Of a stretch of 56,360 nt of DNA, positions 7,738-16,195 are shown piece after piece. The stretch's first letter is position 1, and each line of letters starts with the position of its first letter. The stretch lies in NCBI GenBank assembly GCA_011772475.1, contig WVZK01000143.1, forward strand, positions 1 through 56,360, read 5' to 3'. The notes below the pieces were generated by a model. That model saw only the letters and a program-made list of their open reading frames with translations. It was not told the DNA's origin and did not search any database. The translations under genes were made by a program, and so were the position numbers. This DNA is from Candidatus Aminicenantota bacterium. Its GTDB lineage: Bacteria; Acidobacteriota; Aminicenantia; Aminicenantales; Aminicenantaceae.

Positions 7738-9771
7738 TTAATTGGGCATAGATGATCTTCCTTCTAAATCTAAAGAAGAAAAATAATCTTCCAAAATAGT
7801 TTTATCCTCTGGGGAAAGATCCTTAAATTTCAATCCTGTATAATAGCGGAAAAAATTCTTTTCGACTTTTTCAGAATAGACAACATCCGCTTTAAACGGA
7901 TAGGCTTTATCCTTCAAAATCAGCATCAAATCAAGAGTATGATCACGAGGAAGCTCTGATTCTGAAGAAACTTTTACTCCAACTAAACTTATGTTTATCG
8001 TCTGGGCCACGTTGCGAGCGCCATTTTCTTTGTATATAAGAATAGTTGAAGTATAGAATCTCTCGAATCTCCTTCTTTCCTGAAGAAGCTTTTTCTCGAA
8101 AGGTTTGATAACCTCTTCTTTTTCAATCTCGTCTGTTGGTTTTCCGTAATAGATACAAATCCTGTTTTTTAACTTGGTTGTCTCTTTCTTGCCCTGTGCC
8201 CTCAAAGCAGTAGACTCTTTGCCCTTTGCTTCTGCCAGGGCGATATCTGCTTCATTGGCCATCTTTTTTAAATCACTTTTGTTTATCATCTCCAGGGAAT
8301 CGATCCTCTCCTTCGTGAAATAAGTTATGCCAAAGCTCATAGTCAGGTTTTTTCTGGGTTGATATTCCTGGAATTTAAAATAGTGGTTTTCGATATTTTT
8401 CCTTATCCTTTCTGTAAACAAGCCAGCTTCTTCCAGGTCCTTTAATCCTGTTAGAAAGAACAGGAATTCTTCTCCTCCATACCGGCAGAGAAAATCTTGG
8501 TCTCTAGTCGAAGACTTAAGGACCTCCGCCAACTCTCTAAGGAGTAGGTTTCCCGCCTCATGGCCGTTTCTGTCGTTATAGTTCTTAAACCAGTCGACAT
8601 CACCCATCACCATAGCATATGACTCTTTTTCTTGGCGCCTTTTCCTCTGAGATTCTAACTTCTGGATAACATTATCAAAGAACGGGTCGGGACGCAGCAA
8701 ACCTGTAAGAGCGTCATACTGAATCAGATTTAATTTTGTGATGGCCAAGGATATATGCTCGGATAGGGTACGCATAATTTGCTCGTCTTCTTTTGTGAAA
8801 CCTTCCTGGCTCGATTCTTTAGGGTGAATTTTATCGTAGACTTCCAGCACTCCTATGACTTCGCGATCATGCATGATTGGGACGCACAGTATGTTCTTCA
8901 ATGGTGGCTTAAATTGCTCCACGTATCTTTTGGACATACGAATGTCGTTTGATAGGTCAGTAATATTGATTTCCTGACGGTAGCGGGCGACAAAAGCTGC
9001 GAAATCCTGCGAATCTATCAAGACGATATGCTTTGAAATATCAGGATGAAGCAAGAAGGCATCATCCCATACTAACGGCTTGAGGAATTTTCCTATAGCC
9101 TCATCCTCATCCAGGATGTAAATTGAAATGCCGCTGGCACGGATAATGTCTTTTATCTCGTAGACAGTATCCAGCAGGCTTGTAACATCGTTGGCTATAT
9201 AAATATTTTTTAAAATCTCTTCTATCTTCTGTTTTTCCTTTTTGAACCATATATGTTTTGCCTCTAACTCTAAACGCTTTTCTAACTCTTTAATAATACT
9301 CTCATTTACAAAATTCTTAATCTCTTTGATCTCAGAGTAAGCATCCTTTATCTCGATTTTTGTACTCTCAATATAATGTATAAGATTCTCCACTTCTATT
9401 TTGAGCAAGGAATGTTCGACTGCTTTTTTTAGAGCTCGCTGGAAAGCTTTCTCGTTGTGTTCTTCTAAAATTATGACATGATAGTCCACATAGCGGTTCA
9501 AGGGCCATTCACTGATTATTTCTTTAATTTTCTTTTCTTCTCTTCCCGTGATGATGATACTCGTTGGCTTTTCTAACAATCCTTTAAGGGAAGGGTAGCT
9601 GGCTAGAGAGCAGTCCACAACAAGCACGTTGAAATCGAAGGATTCAATAAGGGAGATTGCTCTCTCAAGGTTGGCAGAAGAATTAGTACTGCCAATTTTG
9701 CTGCATAGCTCTTCTAAGAGTTCTATTTCTTCGGAATTTTTATTTAGGATGAGGATGTTTCCGCTGGTCAT
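7738..9771 (-). CDS. Diguanylate cyclase: receiver-like, GAF, GGDEF and PilZ domains
   Basis: Makes cyclic di-GMP from two GTP. Numbered from the ATG, residues 1-115 resemble a receiver domain with Asp53 (VVDCS) but without the usual N-terminal acidic pair. A coiled coil follows (115-190), then a GAF sensor domain (190-345). The GGDEF domain has DALTGL near 353 and the active-site GGEEF near 432, with an RDQD product-inhibition site (RxxD) five residues before it. A C-terminal PilZ domain has RRFER (RxxxR) and NISLVG (the [DN]xSxxG motif). One protein therefore carries synthesis, an inhibitory site and a second c-di-GMP receptor. I chose the ATG at 9771, which has AGGA just upstream, over the TTG at 9783. 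Confidence 0.9.
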   Translation of the reverse strand: MTSGNILILNKNSEEIELLEELCSKIGSTNSSANLERAISLIESFDFNVLVVDCSLASYPSLKGLLEKPTSIIITGREEKKIKEIISEWPLNRYVDYHVIILEEHNEKAFQRALKKAVEHSLLKIEVENLIHYIESTKIEIKDAYSEIKEIKNFVNESIIKELEKRLELEAKHIWFKKEKQKIEEILKNIYIANDVTSLLDTVYEIKDIIRASGISIYILDEDEAIGKFLKPLVWDDAFLLHPDISKHIVLIDSQDFAAFVARYRQEINITDLSNDIRMSKRYVEQFKPPLKNILCVPIMHDREVIGVLEVYDKIHPKESSQEGFTKEDEQIMRTLSEHISLAITKLNLIQYDALTGLLRPDPFFDNVIQKLESQRKRRQEKESYAMVMGDVDWFKNYNDRNGHEAGNLLLRELAEVLKSSTRDQDFLCRYGGEEFLFFLTGLKDLEEAGLFTERIRKNIENHYFKFQEYQPRKNLTMSFGITYFTKERIDSLEMINKSDLKKMANEADIALAEAKGKESTALRAQGKKETTKLKNRICIYYGKPTDEIEKEEVIKPFEKKLLQERRRFERFYTSTILIYKENGARNVAQTINISLVGVKVSSESELPRDHTLDLMLILKDKAYPFKADVVYSEKVEKNFFRYYTGLKFKDLSPEDKTILEDYFSSLDLEGRSSMPN

Positions 9772-9920
9772 AAGTCCTGTCAAGATGTTTTTTTATAGAA
9801 TAACACTTTTTCTTTTATTTTGCTATCCAAACCCTGGATTTATTGAAATTTGTTTTTGATCAACCTTGACCAAGCAACAAATTCTCGCTTTTCCGTCTTT
9901 TTCTAGCGATAACCTCTACT

Positions 9921-9949
9921 TATATATCAAATAAAAAAGAGATAGTCAA
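9921..9949 (-). promoter_or_regulatory. Promoter of the diguanylate cyclase gene
   Basis: On the minus strand TTGACT (9944-9949) and TATATA (9921-9926) are exactly 17 bases apart. The leader to the ATG at 9771 would be about 140 bases, long enough to hold regulation, but I see no recognisable riboswitch in it. Confidence 0.6.
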
Positions 9950-9973
9950 ACACAAAGTAACAGGGTTAAGCAT

Positions 9974-10624
9974 CTATAGCGCGTTTATCTTTTCGAGCTG
10001 CTTTTCTTCTCCCATGATTACCAAAATATCGCTATCCTTTAGGACAAAATCCGCCCTAGGGATAAAAGTCGTTTTTTCTGGGATAAGTTCTTTGATAGCA
10101 ATAACCTGAATACCGTACTTGTTTCTCAAATCAAGCTGCCTTAAATTCTTTCCGATAAATTTTTCTGGAGGTGCAATCTCCTGGATTCCAAAACCAGAAA
10201 TAAGAGGAAGGTATTCAAGCACGTTGGGGCAGCATAACCTCAAGGCTGTCTTTATGGCCATATCCTTCTCTGGATAGATAACTTCTGTTGCCCCGACTGC
10301 TTCTAAAATTTTGGCATGATCCTCTGTCAGGGCTTTGGCCACTATACGTTTGACCTTCATCTCATTCAGGTAAAGAACAGTAAGTATAGAAGCTTCCATC
10401 TCCGGCCCTAGACTCACGATCACAACATCCATATCTTTGATTCCCAAAGCCTGAAGATTCTCCTTATCAGCGGCATCCATGCTTATAGCATGAGAGACAA
10501 AATCCTTAACTTCTTTAATCTTCTCCTTATCTTTATCTACTGCTAATACTTCATTCCCTTTCTCGCAAAGAGTTTTAGCAATGTTTGATCCAAAGCTTCC
10601 AAGCCCTATCACTGCAAATTTCAT
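9974..10624 (-). CDS. ktrA: Potassium uptake regulatory subunit KtrA/TrkA (RCK domains)
   Basis: A cytoplasmic gating ring for the KtrB channel. The 216-residue protein begins with a Rossmann RCK_N domain (GLGSFGSNIA glycine motif at residues 7-16, acidic 'AVDKD' at the end of beta-2) that binds ATP/ADP or NAD. An RCK_C domain covers roughly residues 135-216. This size matches KtrA rather than the double-length E. coli TrkA. It lies 24 bases downstream of ktrB in the same direction. A GGAG-type ribosome binding site sits about nine bases before the ATG. Confidence 0.92.
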   Translation of the reverse strand: MKFAVIGLGSFGSNIAKTLCEKGNEVLAVDKDKEKIKEVKDFVSHAISMDAADKENLQALGIKDMDVVIVSLGPEMEASILTVLYLNEMKVKRIVAKALTEDHAKILEAVGATEVIYPEKDMAIKTALRLCCPNVLEYLPLISGFGIQEIAPPEKFIGKNLRQLDLRNKYGIQVIAIKELIPEKTTFIPRADFVLKDSDILVIMGEEKQLEKINAL

Positions 10625-10648
10625 AACCGACGTCTCCTATTCCTGATT

Positions 10649-11986
10649 CTATCCTATCATAACAGTTTCTTCAACATACTCAAACTGCCCTAAGGCTTTC
10701 CGACGGCTGAAGGCATACAGCAAGGTTAAGGGTCCAATCCTCCCGATGTACATGGTAAGGATAATCACAATTTTACCAATGCTGTTCAGTTTCGGCGTTA
10801 TGCCCAGAGAAAGCCCGACCGTGCTGAATGCAGAAAAAACTTCAAAAAGTGCTTCCTTCATGCTTGCCACTGGTTGGGTGAGCAGGATGATAAAGAAACT
10901 CAAGAAAATGATGCATATGGCCAAAGTAATGACAGTGAAGGCCTTCATGACTGATTCCAGCGGCAAAGTTCTGCGAAAAAGATTAACAGAATCCCTGGCC
11001 GTGATTTTAGATTTCAAGAATCCGAGTATCACTCCAATCGAGCTTGTCTTGACACCTCCACCTGTTGAACCCGAGGAGGCACCTATAAACATCAGCATAA
11101 TTAAAAGCAGGATAGCAGCGAAACTTAAAGAATTCAGGTCCATGGTGTTGAATCCAGCTGTGCGCGGAGTTACAACTTGAAAAATGGAAGAAAAAATCTT
11201 TTCTTTCAAGCTAAACATTTTTAAAGAATTATTCCACTCGATCGCCATAAATAGAACGAAAGAAAAAACAATCAGAAACGAAGTCAAAGTAAGAACCAGT
11301 TTGGTATTAAGGGAAATTTTACTTTTCCGTCTTCTTAAAAAGCCAGAAAAGACTTGCTTCATTTCTTGAAGCACTAAAAATCCCATTCCGCCGAGTATTA
11401 TCAGAAGAAAGAGCGTTATGTTTATCCATGCATCGCTCCTGTAGGAGAGGAAGCTGCTGCTAAAAAGAGAAAAGCCCGCATTACAAAAAGCCGAGATGGA
11501 ATGAAAAACTGAATGAGAGAGAGCCTTTTGCCAGGGGAAGTCTTTCTGCCATCGAAGAAAAAGAGAGAGAGTTCCCACTACCTCAAGAGTCAAGGCATAA
11601 AAAAATATATTCTTGATGAGAGATTTAAAATCTTCAGGTGCCCCATGATGATATCCTTGCTGAATGATAATCCTGTCTTTTATGGAAATTTTTTTTCCAG
11701 CAACCAGAAGAACAAGGGTTGAAAAAGTCATAATCCCCAGTCCACCCAGTTGAAACAGGATTAGGATAACGGCCTGACCGAAGGGCGTGAAGTACGTGGC
11801 TGTATCCTGGACGATAAGGCCAGTCACACAAACTGCGGATGTAGCTGTAAAGAGAGCATCAATGAGAGAAATATTGCCTGATTTTGTACTGAGAGGAAGA
11901 AGAAGAAGGAAAGTCCCTGCAAGTATGGCAACGATAAAACTTACGGCCAGGAATTGAGCCGGCTGAAATCTCCTTTCTGCCTTTAT
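10649..11986 (-). CDS. ktrB: Potassium uptake membrane subunit KtrB/TrkH, probable ATA start
   Basis: A four-repeat potassium channel-like transporter. Pore segments with the filter-type 'TSAVCVTGL', 'ISAFCNAGFSL', 'TAGFNT' and 'STVGLSLG' glycines are visible between hydrophobic helices. No ATG or GTG lies upstream of the first helix in this frame. The only ordinary candidate is TTG at 12034, which lacks a ribosome binding site and overlaps the predicted -10 box, so it lies before the transcription start. A perfect AAAGGAGG (11993-12000) is followed after six bases by ATA (11984-11986). Starting there gives a 445-residue protein whose N-terminus (KAERRFQPAQFLAV) ends near where other KtrB proteins begin. 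I therefore place the start at ATA. Its regulator ktrA follows directly. Confidence 0.85.
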   Translation of the reverse strand: MKAERRFQPAQFLAVSFIVAILAGTFLLLLPLSTKSGNISLIDALFTATSAVCVTGLIVQDTATYFTPFGQAVILILFQLGGLGIMTFSTLVLLVAGKKISIKDRIIIQQGYHHGAPEDFKSLIKNIFFYALTLEVVGTLSLFLRWQKDFPWQKALSHSVFHSISAFCNAGFSLFSSSFLSYRSDAWINITLFLLIILGGMGFLVLQEMKQVFSGFLRRRKSKISLNTKLVLTLTSFLIVFSFVLFMAIEWNNSLKMFSLKEKIFSSIFQVVTPRTAGFNTMDLNSLSFAAILLLIMLMFIGASSGSTGGGVKTSSIGVILGFLKSKITARDSVNLFRRTLPLESVMKAFTVITLAICIIFLSFFIILLTQPVASMKEALFEVFSAFSTVGLSLGITPKLNSIGKIVIILTMYIGRIGPLTLLYAFSRRKALGQFEYVEETVMIG

Positions 11987-12033
11987 AGGTTGCCTCCTTT
12001 TAAGCCCTCTTCTTTGTCTTGATACAGGTATCA

Positions 12034-12062
12034 AATCTATTATTAAATCACGATTTTGTCAA
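12034..12062 (-). promoter_or_regulatory. Promoter of the ktrB-ktrA operon
   Basis: On the minus strand a perfect TTGACA (12057-12062) and TAGATT (12034-12039) are 17 bases apart. Transcription would begin near 12027, inside the reading frame previously open from TTG 12034, which supports a downstream start for ktrB. Confidence 0.65.
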
Positions 12063-12073
12063 TCAAGATCAAT

Positions 12074-12170
12074 TGGGGTCAGACCTTTCAAACTTTACAA
12101 TTAATTTCATAGAAGATTATTAAATAATAAAAGCCAAACAAACTATAAAAATTTTAAAGGTCTGACCCCA
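12074..12170. repeat. Perfect 15-base inverted repeat flanking 67 bases
   Basis: TGGGGTCAGACCTTT at 12074-12088 and its exact complement AAAGGTCTGACCCCA at 12156-12170 bracket an AT-rich core between the divergent ktr and tol operons. The unit is related to the GGGGTCAGGTCTT repeat elsewhere in the window. It looks like a paired REP element or a very small MITE-like insertion, and no coding capacity is seen. Confidence 0.8.
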
Positions 12171-12196
12171 GATTGGAAAGCAAAACCTTGTCCAGA

Positions 12197-12225
12197 TTGA
12201 CTTTAACCCAGGCATATGCTAATTT
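12197..12225 (+). promoter_or_regulatory. Promoter of the tol operon
   Basis: TTGACT (12197-12202) and TAATTT (12220-12225) are 17 bases apart. The expected transcription start (about 12232) lies after an ATG at 12216 and before the ATG at 12240, favouring the latter as the tolQ start. Confidence 0.55.
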
Positions 12226-12239
12226 TTGAAGAAGCGCCG

Positions 12240-12902
12240 ATGAATTTTCTAAAACTTATTATAGAGGCAAATTTCGTAGTCCAACTGGTCATCCTCGTCC
12301 TTATTTTCTTTTCAGTCTTTTCATGGGCAGTTATTTTCTTCAAAAGGTCGACTTTGAAATCCGCTTTTTCCCAGTCAGAAAAATTTCTTAAAGTGTTTCG
12401 ACAAAGCAATAATCTATCTGACATTAATAAAGCCTCCAGGAGATACCGAGGCAGCCCTTTGGCTTCGCTCTTTCAGTCTGGCTACAAGGAGCTAGCCTAT
12501 CTAAGCAAATCCAATCCAGAACGGCCTCTTACCTTGGATAAGCTCGAAAGCTTGAATCGAGCTCTGGTAAAGGCATCAAACAGCGAGATCTCCAAACTTG
12601 AGAAAATGATGAGTTTCCTGGCTACAACAGGAAGTGTAACTCCGTTTATTGGCCTGTTCGGGACCGTGTGGGGAATCATGGTTGCCTTCCAGAGAATCGG
12701 GATAGTTAGATCTGCGGGTCTTGATATAGTCGCTCCAGGAATTGCCGAAGCGCTCATTGCCACGGCAGCAGGCCTCTTTGCTGCCATTCCTGCGGTTATT
12801 GCTTACAACCATTACCTTCACCGTATAAAAGACTTGATAACCGAAATGGAAGATTTTTCTCTCGAATTTTTAAGCATTGCCGAGAAGCTCTATGGCCCTT
12901 AA
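12240..12902 (+). CDS. tolQ: TolQ/ExbB-type proton channel protein
   Basis: An inner-membrane MotA/TolQ/ExbB family protein that uses the proton gradient to energise TolA across the periplasm. From the ATG at 12240 it has about 220 residues: a first membrane helix at about 12-32, a cytoplasmic loop, and two further helices carrying 'ATTGSVTPFIGLFGTVWGI' and 'EALIATAAGLFAAIPAVIAYN', the family's channel helices. An ATG at 12216 is also in frame, but the promoter spacing and the E. coli TolQ N-terminus favour 12240. It is the first gene of tolQ-tolR-tolA-tolB, and tolR overlaps its end. Confidence 0.93.
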   Translation: MNFLKLIIEANFVVQLVILVLIFFSVFSWAVIFFKRSTLKSAFSQSEKFLKVFRQSNNLSDINKASRRYRGSPLASLFQSGYKELAYLSKSNPERPLTLDKLESLNRALVKASNSEISKLEKMMSFLATTGSVTPFIGLFGTVWGIMVAFQRIGIVRSAGLDIVAPGIAEALIATAAGLFAAIPAVIAYNHYLHRIKDLITEMEDFSLEFLSIAEKLYGP

Positions 12903-13323
12903 AACTCGTCCGCCCTTCAAAAGACGTCTCGGAACGTCTCTATCAGAGATAAATGTCACCCCTTTTGTTGACGTTATGCTCGTTCTCCTGGTTATATTTA
13001 TGGTCACAGCTCCTATGATCCAATCAGGAATTAGCGTCAATCTTCCTCAAGCTGAAACAGAGTCAACTCCTGCAGAAGTAGGGCTAACCCTTACTATCAC
13101 CAAGGATAAATACATTCACGTAGAAAATTCTGTCATCAATCAATATCTTCTGGAACAAAAACTGAAAGAATATTTCTACGGTAAAGAAAAGAAAATTGTG
13201 TTCATCCGCGCCGATGAGAGCCTTCCTTACGGTTTTATCATGCGCATTCTTGATATTTCGAAAAAAGCGGGTGTAGAGATAACCGGACTCATAACAAGAC
13301 CCATAGAATCCGAGGAAAAATAA
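12892..13323 (+). CDS. tolR: TolR/ExbD-type biopolymer transport protein
   Basis: Partner of TolQ in the proton channel. A short cytoplasmic N-terminus leads to 'SEINVTPFVDVMLVLLVIFMV', whose Asp in 'PFVDV' is the conserved proton-carrying residue of TolR/ExbD. A periplasmic domain of about 100 residues follows. The frame is open from a TTG at 12877, but the ATG at 12892 has a GAGAAG ribosome binding site and overlaps the end of tolQ by 11 bases, typical for this pair. The periplasmic part normally dimerises and may contact peptidoglycan. The length of about 143 residues is usual. Confidence 0.93.
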   Translation: MALKTRPPFKRRLGTSLSEINVTPFVDVMLVLLVIFMVTAPMIQSGISVNLPQAETESTPAEVGLTLTITKDKYIHVENSVINQYLLEQKLKEYFYGKEKKIVFIRADESLPYGFIMRILDISKKAGVEITGLITRPIESEEK

Positions 13324-13326
13324 AAA

Positions 13327-14130
13327 ATGATAGCGCTCGCCAGAAGCAATCCCGCATTTAAAAAGGCCGTTATCCTTTCTTCCATAGCTCATGTGGCATT
13401 TTTCCTGTTTATTCTCCTCTCTCCTCATTTGCAAAGAACCTCAAGAGGAGAGATGATTCATTACGTTGAGCTCATGTCTTTTCCCGGAGGAGGTGGTGGG
13501 GTCGGAGGCGCATCCGGAGAAGGCGGTGGAGGCGAAGAAAAAATTGCGGAAACGGCCTTACCCAAAAGAGATACTTTAAGAGATTTAACCACCCCTCAAA
13601 AGCTGCAGCAAGAGAAAGCGCCAGCCCTCAGACATCCGGTTGAAAAGCCCGAAAAGGAGACAACGGCAAAAAAAGAAAAAAAGGCTGCTATTCAAAAACA
13701 ATCAACTGGTACCAGAGAGGCTGAAGCTGGCTCTGGCAAAGGAAAAGGCACTGGTTCAGGCTCGGGTGTAAGGCTCGGCGGCGGTTTAGGTGGTGGCCCG
13801 GATACTGGATCAGCCTATTCCTCTCAAATCGGCCTTTCCAACTTTCCCTTCACTTATTATCTTCAAATCATAATTGACAGAGTCTCAAGCAACTGGTTCA
13901 CTTCTCTTGTTGACCCAGGAGTCACGGGCAGCTTCCAGTCAACTGTCCATTTTAGAATTTACAAAAACGGGCAAATATCAGAGCCAAAAATCGAGGAGTC
14001 AAGCGGAATAAGATCCCTGGATCTTTCCGCCCTTCGGGCCATACAATCATCAGCCCCATTCCCTCCCCTCCCAAGAGACTACGAGGATGAATATTTGGGG
14101 ATATATTTGATATTTGAGCACTCAAAATGA
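13327..14130 (+). CDS. TolA/TonB-like periplasm-spanning protein
   Basis: A 267-residue protein that takes the TolA position in the operon. A membrane anchor (residues about 15-37) is followed by a glycine-rich stretch, a charged Lys/Glu/Pro region and a second Gly-rich linker, all suited to cross the periplasm. The C-terminal 90 residues form a TonB/TolA C-domain (GSFQSTVHFRIYKNGQISE...SSGIRSLDLSALRAI...PFPPLPRDY). It starts four bases after tolR and overlaps tolB by ATGA. By position it should link the TolQR motor to TolB/Pal. The C-domain alone does not separate TolA from TonB, so I give no gene symbol. Confidence 0.85.
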   Translation: MIALARSNPAFKKAVILSSIAHVAFFLFILLSPHLQRTSRGEMIHYVELMSFPGGGGGVGGASGEGGGGEEKIAETALPKRDTLRDLTTPQKLQQEKAPALRHPVEKPEKETTAKKEKKAAIQKQSTGTREAEAGSGKGKGTGSGSGVRLGGGLGGGPDTGSAYSSQIGLSNFPFTYYLQIIIDRVSSNWFTSLVDPGVTGSFQSTVHFRIYKNGQISEPKIEESSGIRSLDLSALRAIQSSAPFPPLPRDYEDEYLGIYLIFEHSK

Positions 14131-15416
14131 AGATAAAACGGATTTTACCGTGGGGAATTCTTATCTTACTTGTAGTGTTAATACTCCACCCTCAGCAGGA
14201 AGTGGTTATAAGTATAAAAGAAGGGATGCCAGCCATCCCTCTGGCTCTCCCCGATTTCATAGTTCGTTCTTCTCTGCCTGAAACAATAACTGTTGCTCAA
14301 GAACTCCACCAGATCATCTCCGACGATTTAAAATACAGCCGAGTTTTTCAACTCTTACCCAAGAGCTACTACAGCTATATAAGGCCGTTGAATCCTGAAG
14401 AAATTTTTTTTAAGGACTGGGAATCCATCCAAGCCAATATCCTTTTTGTGGGTGAGCTCCCGGAAAGTGAGGGGAAAAAATTTCTGTTCGAGGGCAAAAT
14501 ATATGACGTAAAGGCAGGGCGATTTATTTTCGGGAAGCGGTATCAATCTGAAAAAACCCTTATCCGCTTGGTAGCTCATAAGATGGCGGATGAAATCATG
14601 AAAATCTATGGTGAAAGAGAAATATTCACCTCTAAGATCGTCTTTACCTCCAATAGAGACGGGAACGACGAGCTTTATATGATGGACTATGACGGCCACA
14701 ACCAAACGCGACTAACCTTTAACAAAAAACAGGACTACATGCCAGCCTGGTCTGCTGATGGGAAAAAGATCGCATATACTTCGTACCGAAACAACATGGC
14801 AGGTCTGTACATTTTAGATCCTTTTGAAGGAGAGATAACTGAGGTGATCAGCAAAGGAACAAGTTTTGCTCCGGCCTTTTCTCCTGATGGAAAAAAATTA
14901 GCTTTCTGCTCTACTTTAGAGATGGGAAATCCAGAAATTTATGTAGCAACAAGCGAGGGCAAGAACATAAAAAGACTGACGTTTAACAAAGCAATTGACA
15001 CTGCCCCTTCGTGGTCACCGACAAGCCGGGAAATTGCCTTCACTTCGGACCGAGGAGGGACTCCTCAAATTTATATCATGGATGCTGAGGGCTCAAACGT
15101 GAGGAGGATAAGCTTTGGGGGAAGCTATCATGATGCTCCCGCCTGGTCTCCCGCTGGAGACAGGGTTGCCTACGTTTCCCGTGTGGACCAGATATTTGAC
15201 ATATATGTCCTGAATCTTCGGACAGAACAAGTTATCAAACTCACGGAAAGCAATGCGCGGAACGAAACCCCTTCCTGGTCTCCTGACGGTAGGCATCTTG
15301 TTTTCTCCTCAAACCTTACTGGAAAAATACAGCTTTACGCCATTGATTACGACGGCTCCAACCTTCGCCGTCTCACTTCTGAAGGAGAAAGCAAGCTCCC
15401 TGATTGGTCACGATAG
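14127..15416 (+). CDS. tolB: Tol-Pal system beta-propeller protein TolB
   Basis: A periplasmic protein that binds Pal and TolA. The 429-residue protein has an N-terminal hydrophobic export signal (WGILILLVVLIL), a TolB N-domain to about residue 165, and then a six-bladed propeller of PD40 repeats, each with the pattern 'AWSADGKKIAYTS', 'AFSPDGKKLAFCS', 'SWSPTSREIAFTS', 'AWSPAGDRVAYVS', 'SWSPDGRHLVFSS'. It shares four bases with the preceding gene. A gap of about 200 bases with its own strong promoter separates it from pal. Confidence 0.95.
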   Translation: MKIKRILPWGILILLVVLILHPQQEVVISIKEGMPAIPLALPDFIVRSSLPETITVAQELHQIISDDLKYSRVFQLLPKSYYSYIRPLNPEEIFFKDWESIQANILFVGELPESEGKKFLFEGKIYDVKAGRFIFGKRYQSEKTLIRLVAHKMADEIMKIYGEREIFTSKIVFTSNRDGNDELYMMDYDGHNQTRLTFNKKQDYMPAWSADGKKIAYTSYRNNMAGLYILDPFEGEITEVISKGTSFAPAFSPDGKKLAFCSTLEMGNPEIYVATSEGKNIKRLTFNKAIDTAPSWSPTSREIAFTSDRGGTPQIYIMDAEGSNVRRISFGGSYHDAPAWSPAGDRVAYVSRVDQIFDIYVLNLRTEQVIKLTESNARNETPSWSPDGRHLVFSSNLTGKIQLYAIDYDGSNLRRLTSEGESKLPDWSR

Positions 15417-15519
15417 ACTAGTTTGTGTGATTCGTTCCTTGAGCACAAAACATCGCATCCGGGATTGCATTTCTTTTTTTAGTTTGCATAGATGAAACCC
15501 ATGGAATATCATGGTTATG

Positions 15520-15548
15520 TTGACATAAAATGGGTTTGCAGGTATAAA
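15520..15548 (+). promoter_or_regulatory. Strong promoter of pal
   Basis: A perfect TTGACA (15520-15525) and TATAAA (15543-15548) are 17 bases apart, with an AAAGGAG ribosome binding site at 15606-15612 and the ATG at 15618. An independent, strong promoter fits the high abundance usual for Pal. Confidence 0.7.
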
Positions 15549-15617
15549 ATTATAAGATAAGGATAAAGAAGCTCTTCTGAACTAATCGGGAGAGAAAAAA
15601 ACATCAAAGGAGATTAA

Positions 15618-16193
15618 ATGAAAAAAGTAATTATTTTTTCCGTGGCTTTCCTCATGGTTTTCGCAGCTCTTTACTCCTGCCGGGGTCGAGAAAGAGTAGA
15701 AGAAGTGACCCCACCGCCTCCACCGCCTCCTGAGGTTGAAGAGCAACCTGAGGTTGAAGAAGTAGAAGAGGTAGAAGAACCTGTTGTGGTGGAAGAGCCG
15801 GAGCCAACAGAGGAAGAAATTTTCATGAGCAAAACTCTCGAAGAAATCAACCTTGAAGCTCCACTGCAAATGATTCATTTCGACTTTGACAGATACTTTA
15901 TACGTGACGACGCTAAACCTGTCCTTGAAGCAAACGCCGAATGGCTCAAGAAATACGATAGTGTAGTGATCCTTATTGAAGGCCATTGCGACGAAAGAGG
16001 GACCGAGGAGTACAACCTTGCTCTAGGTGAGAAAAGAGCTAAGAGCACTCTTGATTATCTCTCTTCTCTCGGTATTTCAGCTGATAGAATAAGAACAATT
16101 TCTTACGGGAAAAGCATGCCTCTGGATCCAGGACATAACGAAATCGCCTGGCAAAAGAACAGAAGAGCTAAGTTCTTGATGATCAAAAAATAA
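15618..16193 (+). CDS. pal: Peptidoglycan-associated lipoprotein Pal
   Basis: An outer-membrane lipoprotein that holds peptidoglycan. The 191 residues begin with a signal peptide ending in an ALYSC lipobox, with Cys21 as the lipidated residue. A Pro-rich, then Glu/Val-rich linker (about 30-70) precedes the OmpA-like domain, which contains 'IHFDFDRYFI', 'IEGHCDERGTEEYNLALGEKR' and a C-terminal NRRAKF motif, the diaminopimelate-binding residues of the family. It heads a short unit with cpoB and ssb. The acidic linker is longer than in E. coli Pal. Confidence 0.95.
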   Translation: MKKVIIFSVAFLMVFAALYSCRGRERVEEVTPPPPPPPEVEEQPEVEEVEEVEEPVVVEEPEPTEEEIFMSKTLEEINLEAPLQMIHFDFDRYFIRDDAKPVLEANAEWLKKYDSVVILIEGHCDERGTEEYNLALGEKRAKSTLDYLSSLGISADRIRTISYGKSMPLDPGHNEIAWQKNRRAKFLMIKK

Positions 16194-16195
16194 TT

